Assembly: GCF_040954835.1 (NCBI RefSeq)
Contig: NC_090698.1
Location: forward strand, 43,560,157-43,624,156
Direction of reading: 5' to 3'
DNA length: 64,000 nucleotides
Source: Lepisosteus oculatus
Taxonomy: Eukaryota; Chordata; Actinopteri; Semionotiformes; Lepisosteidae
A program made the position numbers and the translations under genes. Of this stretch, positions 12,336-25,900 are shown piece after piece. The notes below the pieces were generated by a model. The model did no database searches. It worked only from the letters and a program-made list of their open reading frames with translations, and was not told the origin of the DNA. Each line of letters starts with the position of its first letter. Positions within the stretch are counted from its first letter, which is position 1.

Positions 12336-14924
12336 GAACCTAGGATTCTGAGTTCAGTAGTGTAGCATACTGTACATCACTTGAAGCACTGCTTTAGAAA
12401 CTGCAGATGCAATTCTCTTGATTTGTAACTGTGCTTGCTTTCACACAATACTACATTTCATTTTTGAAAACGATTGCATTTCAAAGACCCAATAACCCTG
12501 ACTACCACTGAAGGGAAAATACAGTGCCAAAAAATACTGCCGTGTTTCTAATTTTCTTACAGTGCCCCCCGTGCTCTCCTTAGATTTGTACTTAGAGAAA
12601 AAAACCTGGGTCAGATTATACTAGATTTTTCTTCTTTTTTTAAAGGGTGTTTGGATAATAGCACAGTATTTGGTTTCCTAAAATCATTTCAAGAATGTTA
12701 ACCTATAAATGTGTTTTTAAAATGTGGGTGGTATTTTGAAGTTGTACCATTTTAAAATAAGAACATCAAGGCTCGTGTACCATTCAACCTAGTGACACAA
12801 AAACACCAAGTAAACTTCCGACTATTGAGTTCTCCCATTTTTATTAAAATATATTTATAAGATAGATTTATAGAAAGGCACCTTCCTAACAACAAATCCA
12901 GAAAGTTATTGAAATGGTCCAGATTCAATAATAATTAATCTAATTGATGTTAAGGATACTAGTATAGTACACACAGCACTCCATTTGTTGATTTCCTTCA
13001 CCTTCACAGTCATAGCTCAAAATGTAGTAAATGCATTTTGACTTTTGTCTGCATCCAATTGAATACAGTAATATAAAACTGAATAGTTACTGTACATTAA
13101 GGAATTTAGTATATGTAACAAAAATGCTTCACAAAGAACACTTTTTTGTATTAGACCCAGGAATCTCTTTGTACAAACCCTGCCTGCTTGAACTATTTAC
13201 AGACTCTAGTGGTGCATTTAGGAAGCTATTGGAGAAAAATATTTCAAACATTAATTCACAGAAAACACATTAGGAGATAGCTGGCTAGAAGAAAATGCTG
13301 CACTGGGAGAAAGAAGGATTTAGAGATGTCGTGCAAAAGCTGTCAACAAATTCTGGAATATGGGACTAGAATAGTGTTTTTAAAAACAGATGCCCAACCA
13401 ACAATCCACTGTGCTTACTGCATCTCTGAAGTTCTGTGTTCTTGACCTCTTGACCTTAACTGCCCTTATCCATTAACTCAGGATTTTCACAGTGCCTTGT
13501 GTGTATGGAGGCTCATTAATTCAGACACTTGCAAAAGGCAATCTTTCATATAAGTCGTCTGTGGATTTTTCCACATTAACCAAAGCATTATGGGATAATC
13601 CGTTAATTCTACTTTTAATAAATGTAGTGGTTGATTTATAACTCAAGTCTATTGTTCCATTTTTGGCCATACAAGAATAAAAAATCTGATACCCTGACAC
13701 CTTGAACATTATTTCTGAAATATTTAATGATTCGGTGGCACAGAAGTGCAATCTTTTTTTTCTGTGATTCACCTTGGGAAGACAAGCCCATAAACATCTG
13801 CTCATAGAGACATGATCATAATCACTGTCGATTTACTTCTGTTTATTACCAAAGCAGGCTCTGGTTTTGTCTAAAATCATATGCAGAGATACTGATCACT
13901 ACCTTTTCACAACTGATCTGTTTTTTATTTTTGGTCTTCCATGTTGTCGAAAGGGAATATGCAAGTTTAGATTAGCATTGTTAAAACCATACATGTTTTT
14001 TTTCCCTACAAGTTGGGTAAATTAACCTTTAGAAAGCTTATAGTTATTTTTTTAGTAACCCACTAAACGTTTCAAAAAATGCTCCTTACTAATTTTTCAT
14101 TAAAACACAAATCTCAGTTATAGTATGGTGGAAGTGAATTAGGTTTTGAGAGATACATTGGCTATGCTTAACAACTTTATAGGTCGTGAAGCTTAACTTT
14201 GTAGAGTTCAGCTTTATCAGGTTCTGTAGTGAAATCTGGCGAGGAGGAGCTTGGTGCAGGGAATGGAAAAACTGCACTAATTCTGCTCAAGTCTGCAGAT
14301 CAACCTTTCATTTCTAAAATACCAATCCAATCGAACACCGGCTTGATTTCGTAGTATACATGATTACTACTCAGTGTAAGGTTCTTATTATACTAGGCGG
14401 TTGCATGTTTTTAAGGGAACACTTTTGAAGGGAAAGTTTACTGCAGCAATTTAGTCTTTTGTATTCTTGTTTTCCAATTACGTCCTGGCACCTATACCCA
14501 AACCTTTGCATTTGCCTCATCTGATGCACAGAACTCAAAAGCCATGGAAAAGATTGTTTCACTAGCGTAACCTAAAAGTATCATCATTTGTAAAACTGCC
14601 AGCAGTTTCATTCCTGATTTTTGTGTCACAATTTTAGCCTGTATGGTAAATGTTCATGGTGTGTGCTTGTTTTAAGATCCAAGATATGTTAAGATGGCAA
14701 ACAAAAGGATAGTTATGCTGCTCTAGTTTTTTACCTGAAATTTTACTGATTATCATTAACATTTTGGTATTGGTAGACCTTTAAGAAACAATGTGCATTA
14801 GTTATTTGTGTTTACTGAGCCCTTTTTTCCAATGCTGTGATTTGTAACATTAATATATGAGTATGATTAAAGATATTTCTTGTTGAAAACTGCAGTTTTG
14901 TCATTTAACATCCCTACTCTTTTC

Positions 14925-15192
14925 GAGAAATGCTCTGGGATTTATAATGACCACAGAGAGTCGGGACCTCAGTTTTACATCTGATCCAAAGGACGGCGCC
15001 TGACTACAGTATAGTGTCCCCATCACTATACTGGGGCTTTAGGACCCACATGGACCACAGGGTGAGCGCCCCCTGCTGGCCCCACTAACACTTCTTCCCA
15101 GGAGGTCTCCCATCCAGGTACTGACCAGGCTCACACCTGCCTAGCTTCAGTGGGTTGCCAGTTGTGAGTTGCAGAGTGATATGGCTGCTGGC
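14925..15192 (-). repeat. 5S-rRNA-derived SINE (SINE3-like), truncated, copy A
   Basis: Read on the minus strand, the right end gives 'gccatatcactctgcaactc', then 'ctgaagctaagcaggtgtga', 'gcctggtcagtacctggatg' and 'ggagacctcctggga'. This follows the internal promoter and 3' half of 5S rRNA (GAAGCUAAGCAGG, CCUGG, GUACUUGGAUGGGAGACC). The body then continues as in copies B and C but stops after about 270 bp. Confidence 0.85.
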
Positions 15193-15235
15193 GATAATAC
15201 TACAACTACTGATTAAAATTGTAGTAATATTAGTA

Positions 15236-15365
15236 AATCAATAATTAGCTTCTGGGAAAACTGGCCCTGCTGTGAGTGTCTGCCATTTCCCCTGCTGCTT
15301 GCTTGGATGTGTTCTGGCTTTCCCGTGACACTGAATTGGATAAAGTGTTAGAAAATGGATGGATA
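15236..15365 (+). repeat. Fragment of the GATGGAT-tailed dispersed repeat
   Basis: It has 'tagcttctgggaaaactggc', 'cctgctgtgagtg', 'tgaattggataaagtgttag' and the terminal 'aaaatggatggatag'. It is the 3' half of the family seen at 7525-7772 and 30012-30243. Confidence 0.65.
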
Positions 15366-15840
15366 GACTACATAAAGCGCAGCTGTCACCACAGGCAAAT
15401 GAGTCTGTGTCCACTTAAGAGCTAAAAAGTCTTAATTTCTGTTCTTGTATAAAACTGCATCCTTGGGTCTAGAAAAGCATTTTATAAATAAGTTGATTAA
15501 TTTGCAAGAACATATTGTGTTGCACTCTCTCCCTTTATCCTAACATGATTATACTTTCTACAGTAATTATATTTATATAAGTAATTATATTTCTATAGTA
15601 CTGTACTGTGACAGGATGATCTGTTGTCAGTTGGTGCTTCCCATGAAATATTATTTTTTATACACATCACAATCCAACCATCATTTTAAATTTCAGAAGG
15701 ATGTAAGTACAACACATTTTAGTTTCATTTAGTAATGCTTCCACCATTGAACTTCGATATTTCTTAGAACTAGAGGTGGCTCCAGAATACATCCATCTGA
15801 ACTGAAGTTTAAACATCACAACATAGGCAAACATAATTAG

Positions 15841-15846
15841 TTTATT
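15841..15846 (-). terminator. Candidate NSA2 polyadenylation signal
   Basis: TTTATT on the + strand reads AATAAA on the minus strand, about 180 nt downstream of the NSA2 stop codon at 16028-16030. Chosen by position only. Confidence 0.5.
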
Positions 15847-16027
15847 TTGCTTTCTTGTCTTCATTACAAGTAACCAGTGTGGCAATGGGTGTCGCTGGCC
15901 ACTGTTCAGTGCGGACTCTTCTATCTGGATGTTATCCTTTAAAAGCTGCTTCTGACTTTCTGGAATCTTAGAATGGGCATCAAGTCCTGGTCTCTGTCCA
16001 AATGGTACAGTTCATAAAGCAGTGTCT

Positions 16028-19000
16028 TTACACAAGCAAAACTGCATTAATGCATCCATCATTTTCTGGGTTGTTTGTTACTTGGGCATATTTACCTAAA
16101 AAGAAATACAAAAAAATATTAAACTCCATCCTCCACAAATTACATCCAGATAAGAAAGGTAGACCTGCACTGCAAGAGCTGTATTGCAACAAGACATTCA
16201 AAGAAACACACTTTAATATACACTGCTACCTCCATCTGAACCCCTACATACAACATCTGTTTTCAAGTGAGTGCAAATGTTGCAGACCTTTCGCTTTAAT
16301 TTTAAAAGTACTTCAAAAAGTACTCACAGGCAATTGGATAGAAACAATTCACAAAAAAGCCATAAGAGCTAACCCAAAATCAGATCTTACCCCAGATGAC
16401 TTTGCCCCCCTGTGTGACCAGGCCAAGCTCGCTGACGTTGACCTCAATTACTGTGCCCTTGGTGATCACTCCCAGAGAGGTGTACAAGGGGGACGAGGGG
16501 TTCTTTTTCACACCAAGGATTGGAAGGCAAAAAGTGGCTTTTAGCTCCGGATGCGTTACGTGTGCTTTCTTGAAACGTAAACCCTAAAAAGAGACACCAC
16601 AGGCATTATGTCAAAGGCGACATGCAACTCTTAATCCAGCAAGGTTGACATTTTGTCACAAGAACTTGCCAGTATGAATTAAGAGAACACATTGTATATG
16701 GAGAACGCAGAAGCTTTCTAACAAATGACTCTTCATGACAGTATTCGAGGACCGTGCAGCAGTATGGCAAACTAATAGAAGCAGGGGCTGCATTTAGAGG
16801 TTATCGAAATTATCTTCTTCCCTAACAGATTTCACATTTTGTAATGTTTTGTAAGCAAACCACAACATTCTTAATAAAAACCAGCAAAGTCCATATCCTT
16901 GCTTTATGGCCCAACTGTAGAATATTGCTCTTAACGAGTATTTTTGTTGCTAAAACAAGAAATTAAAAAGGATACAAGAATAATAACAGAAGCATGGAAC
17001 TGTTCTAATGAATAAGAGACGCTACATCAAGGCTTGAGATTTGACAAGCAATCACTGCTTTTCCCTCTTTAAAGAACTCTCTCCACAGTGCCGTCTCCAA
17101 AGGTCAATAACCTTATTTAAATGTGTTAACTGCTTGTTAACAAGTACTTTAATTCACACTTCTTTTCAATGATTAGGATAATGTATCATTAGCAGAATGA
17201 ACATGGCACTGTCATTTCTGAACAGATTGGTCAGGCTGTGTAGAAAGTAACACTGATTACAACACGTGCATGGCAGCCACCAGTAGTTATGGTAGACTTG
17301 ATCAGCAATTACACAAGAGCATGCCACTATATGAAATATAAACACATTCTTTGAAATCCAGTATACACACAGTAAAAAGAACGGGATACAAAGATAATTC
17401 TTAATCTTATAAATATTTTTGTATAACCCTTATAATAATGTAATATGTAGCACCCATAGTACTGAAATGTGCTTAAAGCTTTGCAGTTTCTCACTCTAAA
17501 TATTAAACCTCCTTTAAAAGATATTTGCTTATAACGTTTTTTATTGTGGAGAAAAACTACACATAATAAGACAATTAAATTTACACTGTCATAGCACAGT
17601 TGTTGGTGTTGGTTCTGAGCATGAAATAAAAATTAAAAAGGAATCTGATCTTATCCAGCAGCTAGCCCCTGTTAGTCCATATAAAATATTTTAAAAATGT
17701 AACTGAGAATACGTTCGCAAAGGGAACAGGGTGATTAAACTGCAATTAACTTCAGGTCTTGCCATGTTCCTTGCTGCTTACCATGGGTCTGATGAATCTC
17801 TCGTATTTGGGTGGCTTACGAGTGAATCCATCTCCAACGAAGCACACTTTGGTGACCATTCTCTTCCATGCTTTCTTTTGCCTCTTTCCTGTGCGAATGA
17901 CCTTGAGCACCTCCGTCTCACCCTGAGCTCGTACTTTGGGTAGTGGAACTTCCCATTTACCCTAGAGGACAACAAAGCTTTAGTTATTCATATTACAGAA
18001 AACAACACTTTTACTCCAATGGGTCATATAATCATTTATTCTAATACAGGACACACCTATTAATACCAATCAAGCAACTCCTAGATAAGGAACAGGTACT
18101 CGATACACCTGGAAGTCCACAGTACTTTTTGCTTCAAAACATTACTTTTCAATTCTTAGTTGCTGTTCAATGGTAATATCTGCCGTGCTGGCAAAATATA
18201 AAAAAATGTTCATGTGTCTAATGACCTGTAACGTAAAAGGATAAGAGGAAGAAAAGTAGAAGATGATTGTACTAACAGTGCCTAAGAACACAAAAGACAC
18301 TTACAAGTTACTCTAATACATCAGGTGTCAGATAATTCCTGTAGGCTTAGCATATTGTTTTCTTTTCTCAGCACACGTTCTCTGTTAACAAACTGCTAAT
18401 TAAATGGATAATGGTAACATTTCTAACCAATTCTATAATTGGTTATAGAACCAAGCTATAACTGTAGCTTTAATAAATTGAAGATTTTTGAGTAATAAAC
18501 TGTAAAACACCTTAAGAAACATTCTATATATTGCTGTGAAAATGTTGATGAAATGATGTATGAAAGGGATATTAACTGCCTTATTGACTACTTGGATTGT
18601 AACCAACGGAAGATGGTAAACTCTTGAAAAAAATGGGTTTAAATTATCTAAATCATTCTAGCTAAATGCTAGAAAACTATCTTTGTAACTTGTTCACTCT
18701 GTAAACTTTCCCCGTGTCTTAATAAAATGGGGATCATTTAATAACCTTTGTCACAGATGCATTAGCTAAAACTTAAGAACTTTTCCCACATATGTGTCAG
18801 TTTTCTGTAAGGGAAAACACATGCTAAAAGGGTTTTAACTTTCTCTTCTTGCATTCCTTTTAACTTTCCTGACTGGATGCAAAAAGGCAGGCAAAAACCA
18901 TTTTTTTCCATTAGATTTTGAGTAAAGTCTGCCCAGCCATTACTATGCTATAGAATCCCAGGCTTCAGTACTTACAGCCTTTTCCTTCCTCTTCTGTTTG

Positions 19001-21234
19001 ATCATGTTGGAGAGAACTTTGGCACGGGATTGCCCTTCGCGATCCAGCAGGTAAGCAGGTACCGCTCCTGTTGGCGTCTTGTCGTCGTTCTTCTGCTTCG
19101 TCTGTCTCTGCTCATGCATTTTGATGCTATCAAAACAAGATGACATTTTTAATTTGTAGCCACCAGCTATATTACCCTGCAACTCACAACTGGCAACCCA
19201 CTGAAACTAAGCAGGTGAGAGCCTGGCCAATACCTGGGCTACAGACCTCCTGGGAAAGCTATGGTTGCTGCTGGAAGAGGTGTTAGTGGGACCAGTAGGG
19301 GGCACTCACCCTGCAGTCGGTGTGACTCCTAATGCCCAAGTGTAGTGATGGGGACACTATACTGTAAAAAGGCGCTACCCTCCGGATGAAACGTAAAACT
19401 ATGGTCCTGATTCTCTGTGGTCGCAGGGTGTTTCTCGGAAAGAGCAGCCGTGTTACACTGGTGTGCTGGTCAAACTGCCCCCTGGCCTTTACCAATCACA
19501 GCCTCCTAATAATCCCCGTCTATGAATTGGCTGCATTACTCTGTTCTCCTCCCCACTAATAGCTGATATGTGGTGAGCGCGTACTGGTGCACTTTGGCTG
19601 CCGTTGCATCATCCAGGTGGTGGAGGGGAGTCCCCTTGATCTGTAAAGTTCTCTATAAGTGTAATCGTATTAGTATTACTGCGATACTATCCCTAAAATC
19701 CCGATTCCCCATCTCTTGTTCAACTCGTGGGGTACAATTACATTAACTGCTGTACTCACGTCTTTTTCATCTGGATCTTTTCAGCGTGTCTCTGCTTGTG
19801 GTAAAGTTTGGCCTTCAGGCCGATCATCTTCCTGGCCTTCTGTGACCGCTCGTGGGCCTCCCGGCCCTCCTTCTTCCTCTTCTTCTCATGGTAGTCCAGG
19901 CGGTAGCCGTGCCGCTTGCGGTGCAATTCAATGTGTTCGTTCTGAGGCTGGGAAAGGCGAGGGAGGACAACAGTAATCAGCAGCAGCGGACATCCGTGAC
20001 AGTGCTTTGAAAACTCTGACACTGTTTAACCAGTGCTCAGACCACAAGACTGCAAAAAGAAAGATCAGGCTTTCAGGTCCTGAACCTGGAGGGCTGTGAT
20101 ATGTCAGCAGGCCTTCATTCCACCTTTCATTAACAAGTTCAACAAGCTTGATTACTGTCTTAATCAGTTTACCTGCTTCTCCCAGGTCTTCAGGTGCTGC
20201 TTTAAAGAGACCTAGAGAAGCAGACATGCTGGCCCTCCAGGAGTAGAACCGGAGTTGTTTGAATTTTAGTTTGCTGTATTATTGTTTTTTTTTTCTAAAT
20301 TAGGACTTTTACATGTTCATTTAAAAACAATACAATAAACGCACAGTACTGTTTCCTTCTCTATCTCTCCTCTCCTGCACTGTCATCTGTGCATGATTTA
20401 ATCCTTGTCTCAATTTTGAAATGAACAGAGCTCTTATTTTCCAGGACAAACAAAAGAACATTTAAGAAACTACAAATTTCAGTCCAATATTCTTCTTATT
20501 ATTAGGCTGATGCTTTTACCTAAATTGACAGGAGGTTTTATTCACTTATACATCTGGAAATCTTACTGGAGCAGTCTGATTACGGTGATTTGCTCAAGGG
20601 TAAAACCCACAACACTGCAGGTCCAAGTCCAGAGCTCTGACCACAAGACCTCCATGAATGTACAGTTAAGAGTCTGAATTTTAATATATTTACAGTATAA
20701 GCTCCAGCAGTGTTTAGTTACACACCTGTAACAATTTATATAGATTTACTACACGCAATTATTAAGAAATTATATTACTTTTATTTCCTTACTCACATAT
20801 GAACTTAACGTTTTCCGACAAAGCTAAAAAAACAGACCCAACCACATTTTATTTAAAACATAAATTAATCACCTTTTAAAATACAGTTATTAAGATTGGA
20901 ATTGTGCTTCATGTCTAAGCCAACCATACTAACGCATCACTCACATTAATAATTTTCTATAATATTGGTTCCATATACTAACATATTAAAATAAAACATA
21001 AGGAACAAAACAGATCATAACGAGTAAATATCTTATGATTATTCAGTTTTTAATAAGACACCAACAACGTTTTAAAAACAAACCTGGACAAGTACAGAAA
21101 CTGAAAAACAACACACTGGCCTGTAACAGACGACTCTGATGTTAAAATCTAGCATTTCCAGCCGTCACCGCCACGTGTTTTCAACAAAAATTACAAACAG
21201 CCGATTTCTGATACTGAGCTCGGTAACTTACCAT
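16028..21234 (-). CDS. nsa2: NSA2 (TINP1), ribosome biogenesis protein, 6 coding exons
   Basis: Exons in transcription order: 21234-21232 (the ATG alone, followed by gtaagt), 19947-19760, 19126-18976, 17961-17782, 16583-16391 and 16095-16028 (TAA). The sum is 783 nt, exactly 260 aa, the same length as human NSA2, with all phases agreeing. Family blocks are clear: [20 protein letters not shown] at the N terminus, [59 protein letters not shown] and a C terminus INAVLLV. The protein is highly basic. NSA2 is a nuclear/nucleolar assembly factor of pre-60S particles, needed for 27S/ITS2 rRNA processing in yeast. The start codon sits at the very end of exon 1, so the first intron begins immediately after ATG. 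Its promoter is shared head-to-head with GFM2. An intron carries 5S-SINE copy B. Confidence 0.97.
19163..19690 (+). repeat. 5S-rRNA-derived SINE (SINE3-like), near full length, copy B
   Basis: The 5' end reads 'ctatattaccctgcaactca', then 'actgaaactaagcaggtgag', 'gcctgg', 'acagacctcctggga'. The body has 'ggtgttagtgggaccagta', 'cccaagtgtagtgatgggga' and 'ctgattctctgtggtcgcag'. The tail reads 'ctctataagtgtaatcgtat'. It sits in the NSA2 intron between exons 18976-19126 and 19760-19947, antisense to NSA2. It is more diverged from 5S than copy C. Confidence 0.85.
20030..20245. repeat. Probable dispersed repeat ('ctccaggagtagaaccggag' type)
   Basis: The segment with 'tttcaggtcctgaacctgga', 'ccttcattccacc' and 'ggccctccaggagtagaacc' resembles a common fish interspersed element as I remember it. 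Within this window I have only weak partial matches (about 44270-44320), so the call is tentative. Confidence 0.4.
20560..20655 (+). repeat. Short dispersed repeat ('gctcaagggtaaaaccca' type)
   Basis: It contains 'ctggagcagtctgattacgg', 'tttgctcaagggtaaaaccc' and 'ctgaccacaagacc'. A more decayed relative lies at about 255-365. The family is not named. Confidence 0.45.
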
Positions 21235-21760
21235 GATGAAGACTACTCTGTTTTACAGATTCCAGGTAAACAGTGCTATCCGGGAGGGGGGTATCCTTTC
21301 TTTTTGCTCCTTTTTTAAACCTTAAATTTCCCAACTCCTTTCTCCCCCGTCCCCCAGTGGAAAAGGAAGTTCAGCCCACAAATACAACGTCACATACGGA
21401 AATACCGGAAAAGACGTTAGCTGGAGCAACAAAATAATATCACCGCACGGACGTTTACGTCTTCTACAACTTAATTATGTGGATTTTCTGTCGTCTTTAT
21501 TTTTTTGGAATAACCTCTGTAAACATTCTTCAGATCATAGGACACATTAAATATACTATATTATAATTGTCTTTTCTTCTTCTGCAAGAATGTGAATTAA
21601 ATCCAGAATAAGAAAATATATGTTCTCTCTTGAAATTGGGTGTGCTTCGTTTATCATCGTTGGGATAGTTCACCTTGCAGTGGTAATAGTATAACCAAAG
21701 CCCAGAACTATGAGACCGGTAGTTATGTGCAGAAGCTGCAAAATTACGGGTTCGTGAAAG
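21235..21760. promoter_or_regulatory. Divergent NSA2/GFM2 promoter and candidate GFM2 5'UTR exon
   Basis: The NSA2 start codon (minus) and the first plausible GFM2 splice donor (21761, 'gtgaaag' then gtaaat) are about 530 bp apart. An ETS/GABP-like CCGGAA lies at 21405-21410 and a CRE-like half site 'acgtca' at about 21388-21393. On the minus strand a pyrimidine-rich tract ('cttccttttcc') near 21360-21372 is a possible 5'-TOP-type start for NSA2. No TATA box is evident. These features fit a housekeeping bidirectional promoter. The candidate GFM2 5' exon contains a 15-codon upstream ORF at 21710-21757. Start sites and the exon are inferred, not shown. Confidence 0.5.
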
Positions 21761-22925
21761 GTAAATAAAAGAAAACTTTTCGCCTTGGGGGCTTCTTCAC
21801 GTTCTGTAGAAAATGAACTGATTAGTTAATTCGAGTTTCTCTCCGGAACTTTCTTTTACAGTAGTACAGTTACCCGGGAGAATTTATTTTCAAGAAACAC
21901 CCCTTTAGCAGGTTTGCAGGGGCATGTGAAGGAAATGTCACGCTGGGCTGCGGTAGTTGTATAGCTGTCTTTGGTAAGATGTGGATAGTCTCTTAGTTGC
22001 GTGATCAGTAAAACTAAAACTTGTTTCAGTTGGCCTACTTTAAAAATAATGTATACAAATGAGCTTTTCGCTGTTTCCAAAAAGCAACTAATATTTAATT
22101 GATGTCATTTCATCAGGACGTCTAGACGATGGTCTAGCCTAGCTTCAGTCTGGAAATAGTGTACAGGTAAGGTCAACCTGTTCATGGGTGCAGTATTTAT
22201 ATAATTGGTTAGCTTTAATGACGTTTCCTTGAAAACGAGACAGATTAAATTGTTCTTAAATTAGTTTAATGGTCCTCGAACAACAAAACACCGTTCTCAG
22301 TCCCAATATATTCCTGTAGACACACAAATATAACTTTTGCCATGACAGAAACCTACTGTATAAAAGGCGGAGAAAAAAAGAAAAGTCAGTTGATGTGAAA
22401 TGTTTGTTTTTCAGTGGTTTTGTCGCAACGTATATATTATCTTATTATTTATAAACGAACAAATATAGGGGAAACGGAAAGACTAAGGTAACCACAACTA
22501 TCATGCACTATATTGTACAATTCTTAACACAATTCTAAGTTTTTAATAAGTATAATTTAAAAAAAGCAATTCAGCAACAACCATACAATTATGTTTCTGG
22601 CTTCTAATCTACATGAACAAAATTATCAGATTAATCAGTATAAATAAGACATTGTAAGACATTAAATGTTCAGAAGTGTAGACTGCTCAGATCCAAACTG
22701 AAATGTATGATCATATATCTCCTGTTTTAGCTTGTTTGTATTAGTTTCCTATGGATTTAATTTAAAAAATCCTCAATTGTTACTACCCTTATTTTGTGTT
22801 GTTGTAAACTGCCTTGAGATGATGTTTTGAAAGGATCTATGTAAGAGAAATGTTATCTTCAATGTTACCTGTGGTGTTTTCATTTTATTTCAGAAGTCCC
22901 GTCTGAAAATAATTTTACAGTGTTA

Positions 22926-25900
22926 ATGAGGATGACAGTATCATACATGCGTTGGTCTTCCAAACTCTGCAGTGGGGTAAGATTCAAACAAGATATTGAT
23001 AAATGTGTGCATTGTGTATTTGTACTATGGTAATCTATAAAAAGACATTGGATTATTTTTGCTGAAGTTTGTGTGTCTGTTTCTAGTGCACTCAATGCTG
23101 GAAGACCAGATGTCAAGCTGAGTTTAGATGGAGATTACAAGGAAACAGGAACTACAGTTTCTTACAAGGCACGTTTTATAAAATAATTCACTTGCTAATG
23201 CTTGGGTACTTGAAGGCCCATTTCAGTAAGGATGAGTAATTATAACAGGAAATAAGAATAATAGAAATATTTACATTCAAAGCACAATACCCTCACATAG
23301 AGGTCACAGAGTTGTATCTTAATACTGATTGTGCAAAAGAAGGTTTCAAATTTGTTCTGAATTTTTATATGTGGTAAAGATCTTCATTAACTCAAGTGTT
23401 CGTGTGTCATTAAACATTAAATTGTTAAACTGTACAAGCATCCCCCAGAGAGAAGTGTCTTATAATCTGTTTTTTTAATCCAAATTATAGAAGATGTCAA
23501 GTCAGTACGAGGAGTGGTCAGCCCAGATATATCTAAGTAAGTATTACACAGATCCTTGTGGCCTGAGAGATTTCACTCTATCTGTAATATATATTATAAT
23601 ATATAATTCTATGATCATCACTGCTCAATACTGATAAAACATATTGCTGCTATAAATCAGCTCATTTTATTGTTGCAATAACAATGCAACATGAGATATT
23701 ATGATTTATTATTATACATCAAGGGCATATCAGAAAACACCACATGGTTCTAAAGGCTTTCTTTGAGCTTCATGCGTGGTACTTGTGGAATACAGTATTA
23801 TATAATGCAGTATATTTTATGCTGTTATCCACATTCTGATTTACCCCAATCATTTTTGTCTAATGTAAAGTTCTGTTAATATGGCACAGTCTGTTGAACT
23901 GCTCCACTAAAGTGTTTTGTTTTTTCACATTTTTGTTTTCCTCTTATCCTTTTTTTTTATAATTGATTTTAAAGAGTGGATATTTCTTTTGCTTTTCTGT
24001 CTTCAGAATCCGCAACATCGGCATCATGGCTCACATTGATGCAGGAAAGACTACAACAACAGAAAGAATGCTGTATTATGCAGGATATACCCGGGCTCTA
24101 GGAGGTGAATCTAGTTTTTAACACATGTATTTACCTCTAATGTTCATTATAAATAGCATGGTAGTTTTCATTAACCAATCTTGGGATTCCTAAAGAATAA
24201 ATGACTATGGAAGCTGAAATTCCTCTTTCTCTAAGCTTAGATCCTCATGATGATGATGTCATTTTAGGGTTTTGCTTTTCAGTAAACCTTGCATCACTGA
24301 ATGTCTTTTTTTTTTAACTGCAGCAACAGTGTGTTAGTTCTAAAAATGAATGTGCTGTGCAAAGTTGCTAAACTGGAACCACAAAAAAGTGTTTTGTACT
24401 CTGGGTCCAGTAATGCTAGAAATCCGTGTGATGGTCTTTCAAACTTCTGGTAAATATTTGAATGTTCTATAAACATGCATCTTAAGGTGATGTTTATATT
24501 TTCACGTAATAAAATCTACCAATTACACAATTAGTACTTCTAGAAATTTGTCAAAAATAGAATGGGCTTTTTTCACAAATCTGATTTTATCTGCTGTAAT
24601 CAGTTAATCACTTGTTTTTATCCATAATTTCAGTTGAAGGCTGTGTGAAGTCTAAGTGTCTGTGTGATTGTCTAAAGGAGTTTGGACTCTTAAACATATT
24701 TATTTGTTTAAAAACGATGTACCTTAGATGTTGACGATGGCGATACGGTGACAGACTTCATGGCGCAGGAGAGAGAGCGAGGCATCACTATTCAATCTGC
24801 TGCTGTGACCTTCGACTGGAAAGGGCACAGGATTAATCTCATAGACACTCCAGGTACAGACGGGACGCTGTGTGTCATGTGAGAAGAGACACTTTTACAG
24901 TACAGTCTGAATTTGTCAGTGGTTGAACTTACAGTAACAGTATAGTACCATTACATAGCAATATACAACATATTAGTTTATATATAAGGGGACAATAAAT
25001 ATTTAAGATCTAGCAGACAAGCATATTTAATAAAATGCACGTGCTCTCTTGTGGACAGTTAAGACTTTCTAGGTACACATCAGCCTTGCAATATTTACTG
25101 TATATATGCTACCTCATATGCAGTAGATATGTATAATCCAGTGATACTCAAACTGTCTGCCTACTGATCTGCATCTGTCTATGCCACATGCCTTGGCCAG
25201 CCAAACTACCAGATATGTATGTTTTTGCTTCTGCTCTGTTTTATGCTGGGTGTTATGCCTCTGTTGGGTTTGGTTGTCAGACCTCGTTTTGATAAGACGA
25301 CTGTACATTTGCTGCTAGCACACCCTGCTTTAATGATATTCCTTGGAAATCTCTACTCAAAGAAAAAAAAATAGACCAGAGAGAGAGAGAATCCTCTAAG
25401 GATTGAAATGTTAGATTACATTTGTGCTTGTTTTTATACATGAAACAGTAAAGGATAACTTTGGTTTTAGAGAGTAGGGAACTATTTTCATGGCTGACTA
25501 ATCTTTTTTTTGGTTGCACCTCTATCCCTTTATTCATTGACTAGCAGTCTCTCTTTTTTCGCAGGCAGAGCATATTGCATGTTTCCGTTGATTTAAGGAA
25601 TAAATTCATGTTCTTGTCCTTGACAGGCCATGTAGATTTCACAGTGGAAGTGGAGAGAGCTCTGCGAGTGTTAGACGGAGCTGTAGCTGTATTTGATGCC
25701 TCAGCGGGTGTGGAGGTGGGTAGGATTCTGACCTGGTTTGAGAGTCTCACGTATTTAATTTCTTTTTTTTGTATGCAAGACAGAAAACATAAAGATTTGT
25801 TATTAAAATATCAAGCATCATGACATTGCATTTAAGTTAGTAATGTTGTTGTTTCCAGTACCTAAAACTTTATTAATCTCCTTGAAGTACTGGTATATTT

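Larger units (their letters stand above)
10785..15840. other. Intergenic region between FAM169A and NSA2
   Basis: AT-rich DNA between two convergent genes. Apart from three repeats (12115-12335, 14925-15192, 15236-15365) I see no coding exon, RNA gene or regulatory element that I can support. Open frames here are short and do not resemble known proteins. Confidence 0.6.

Noticed and set aside
20560..20655. Possible tRNA gene
   Set aside because: No cloverleaf with proper A and B boxes could be drawn; it resembles a dispersed repeat.
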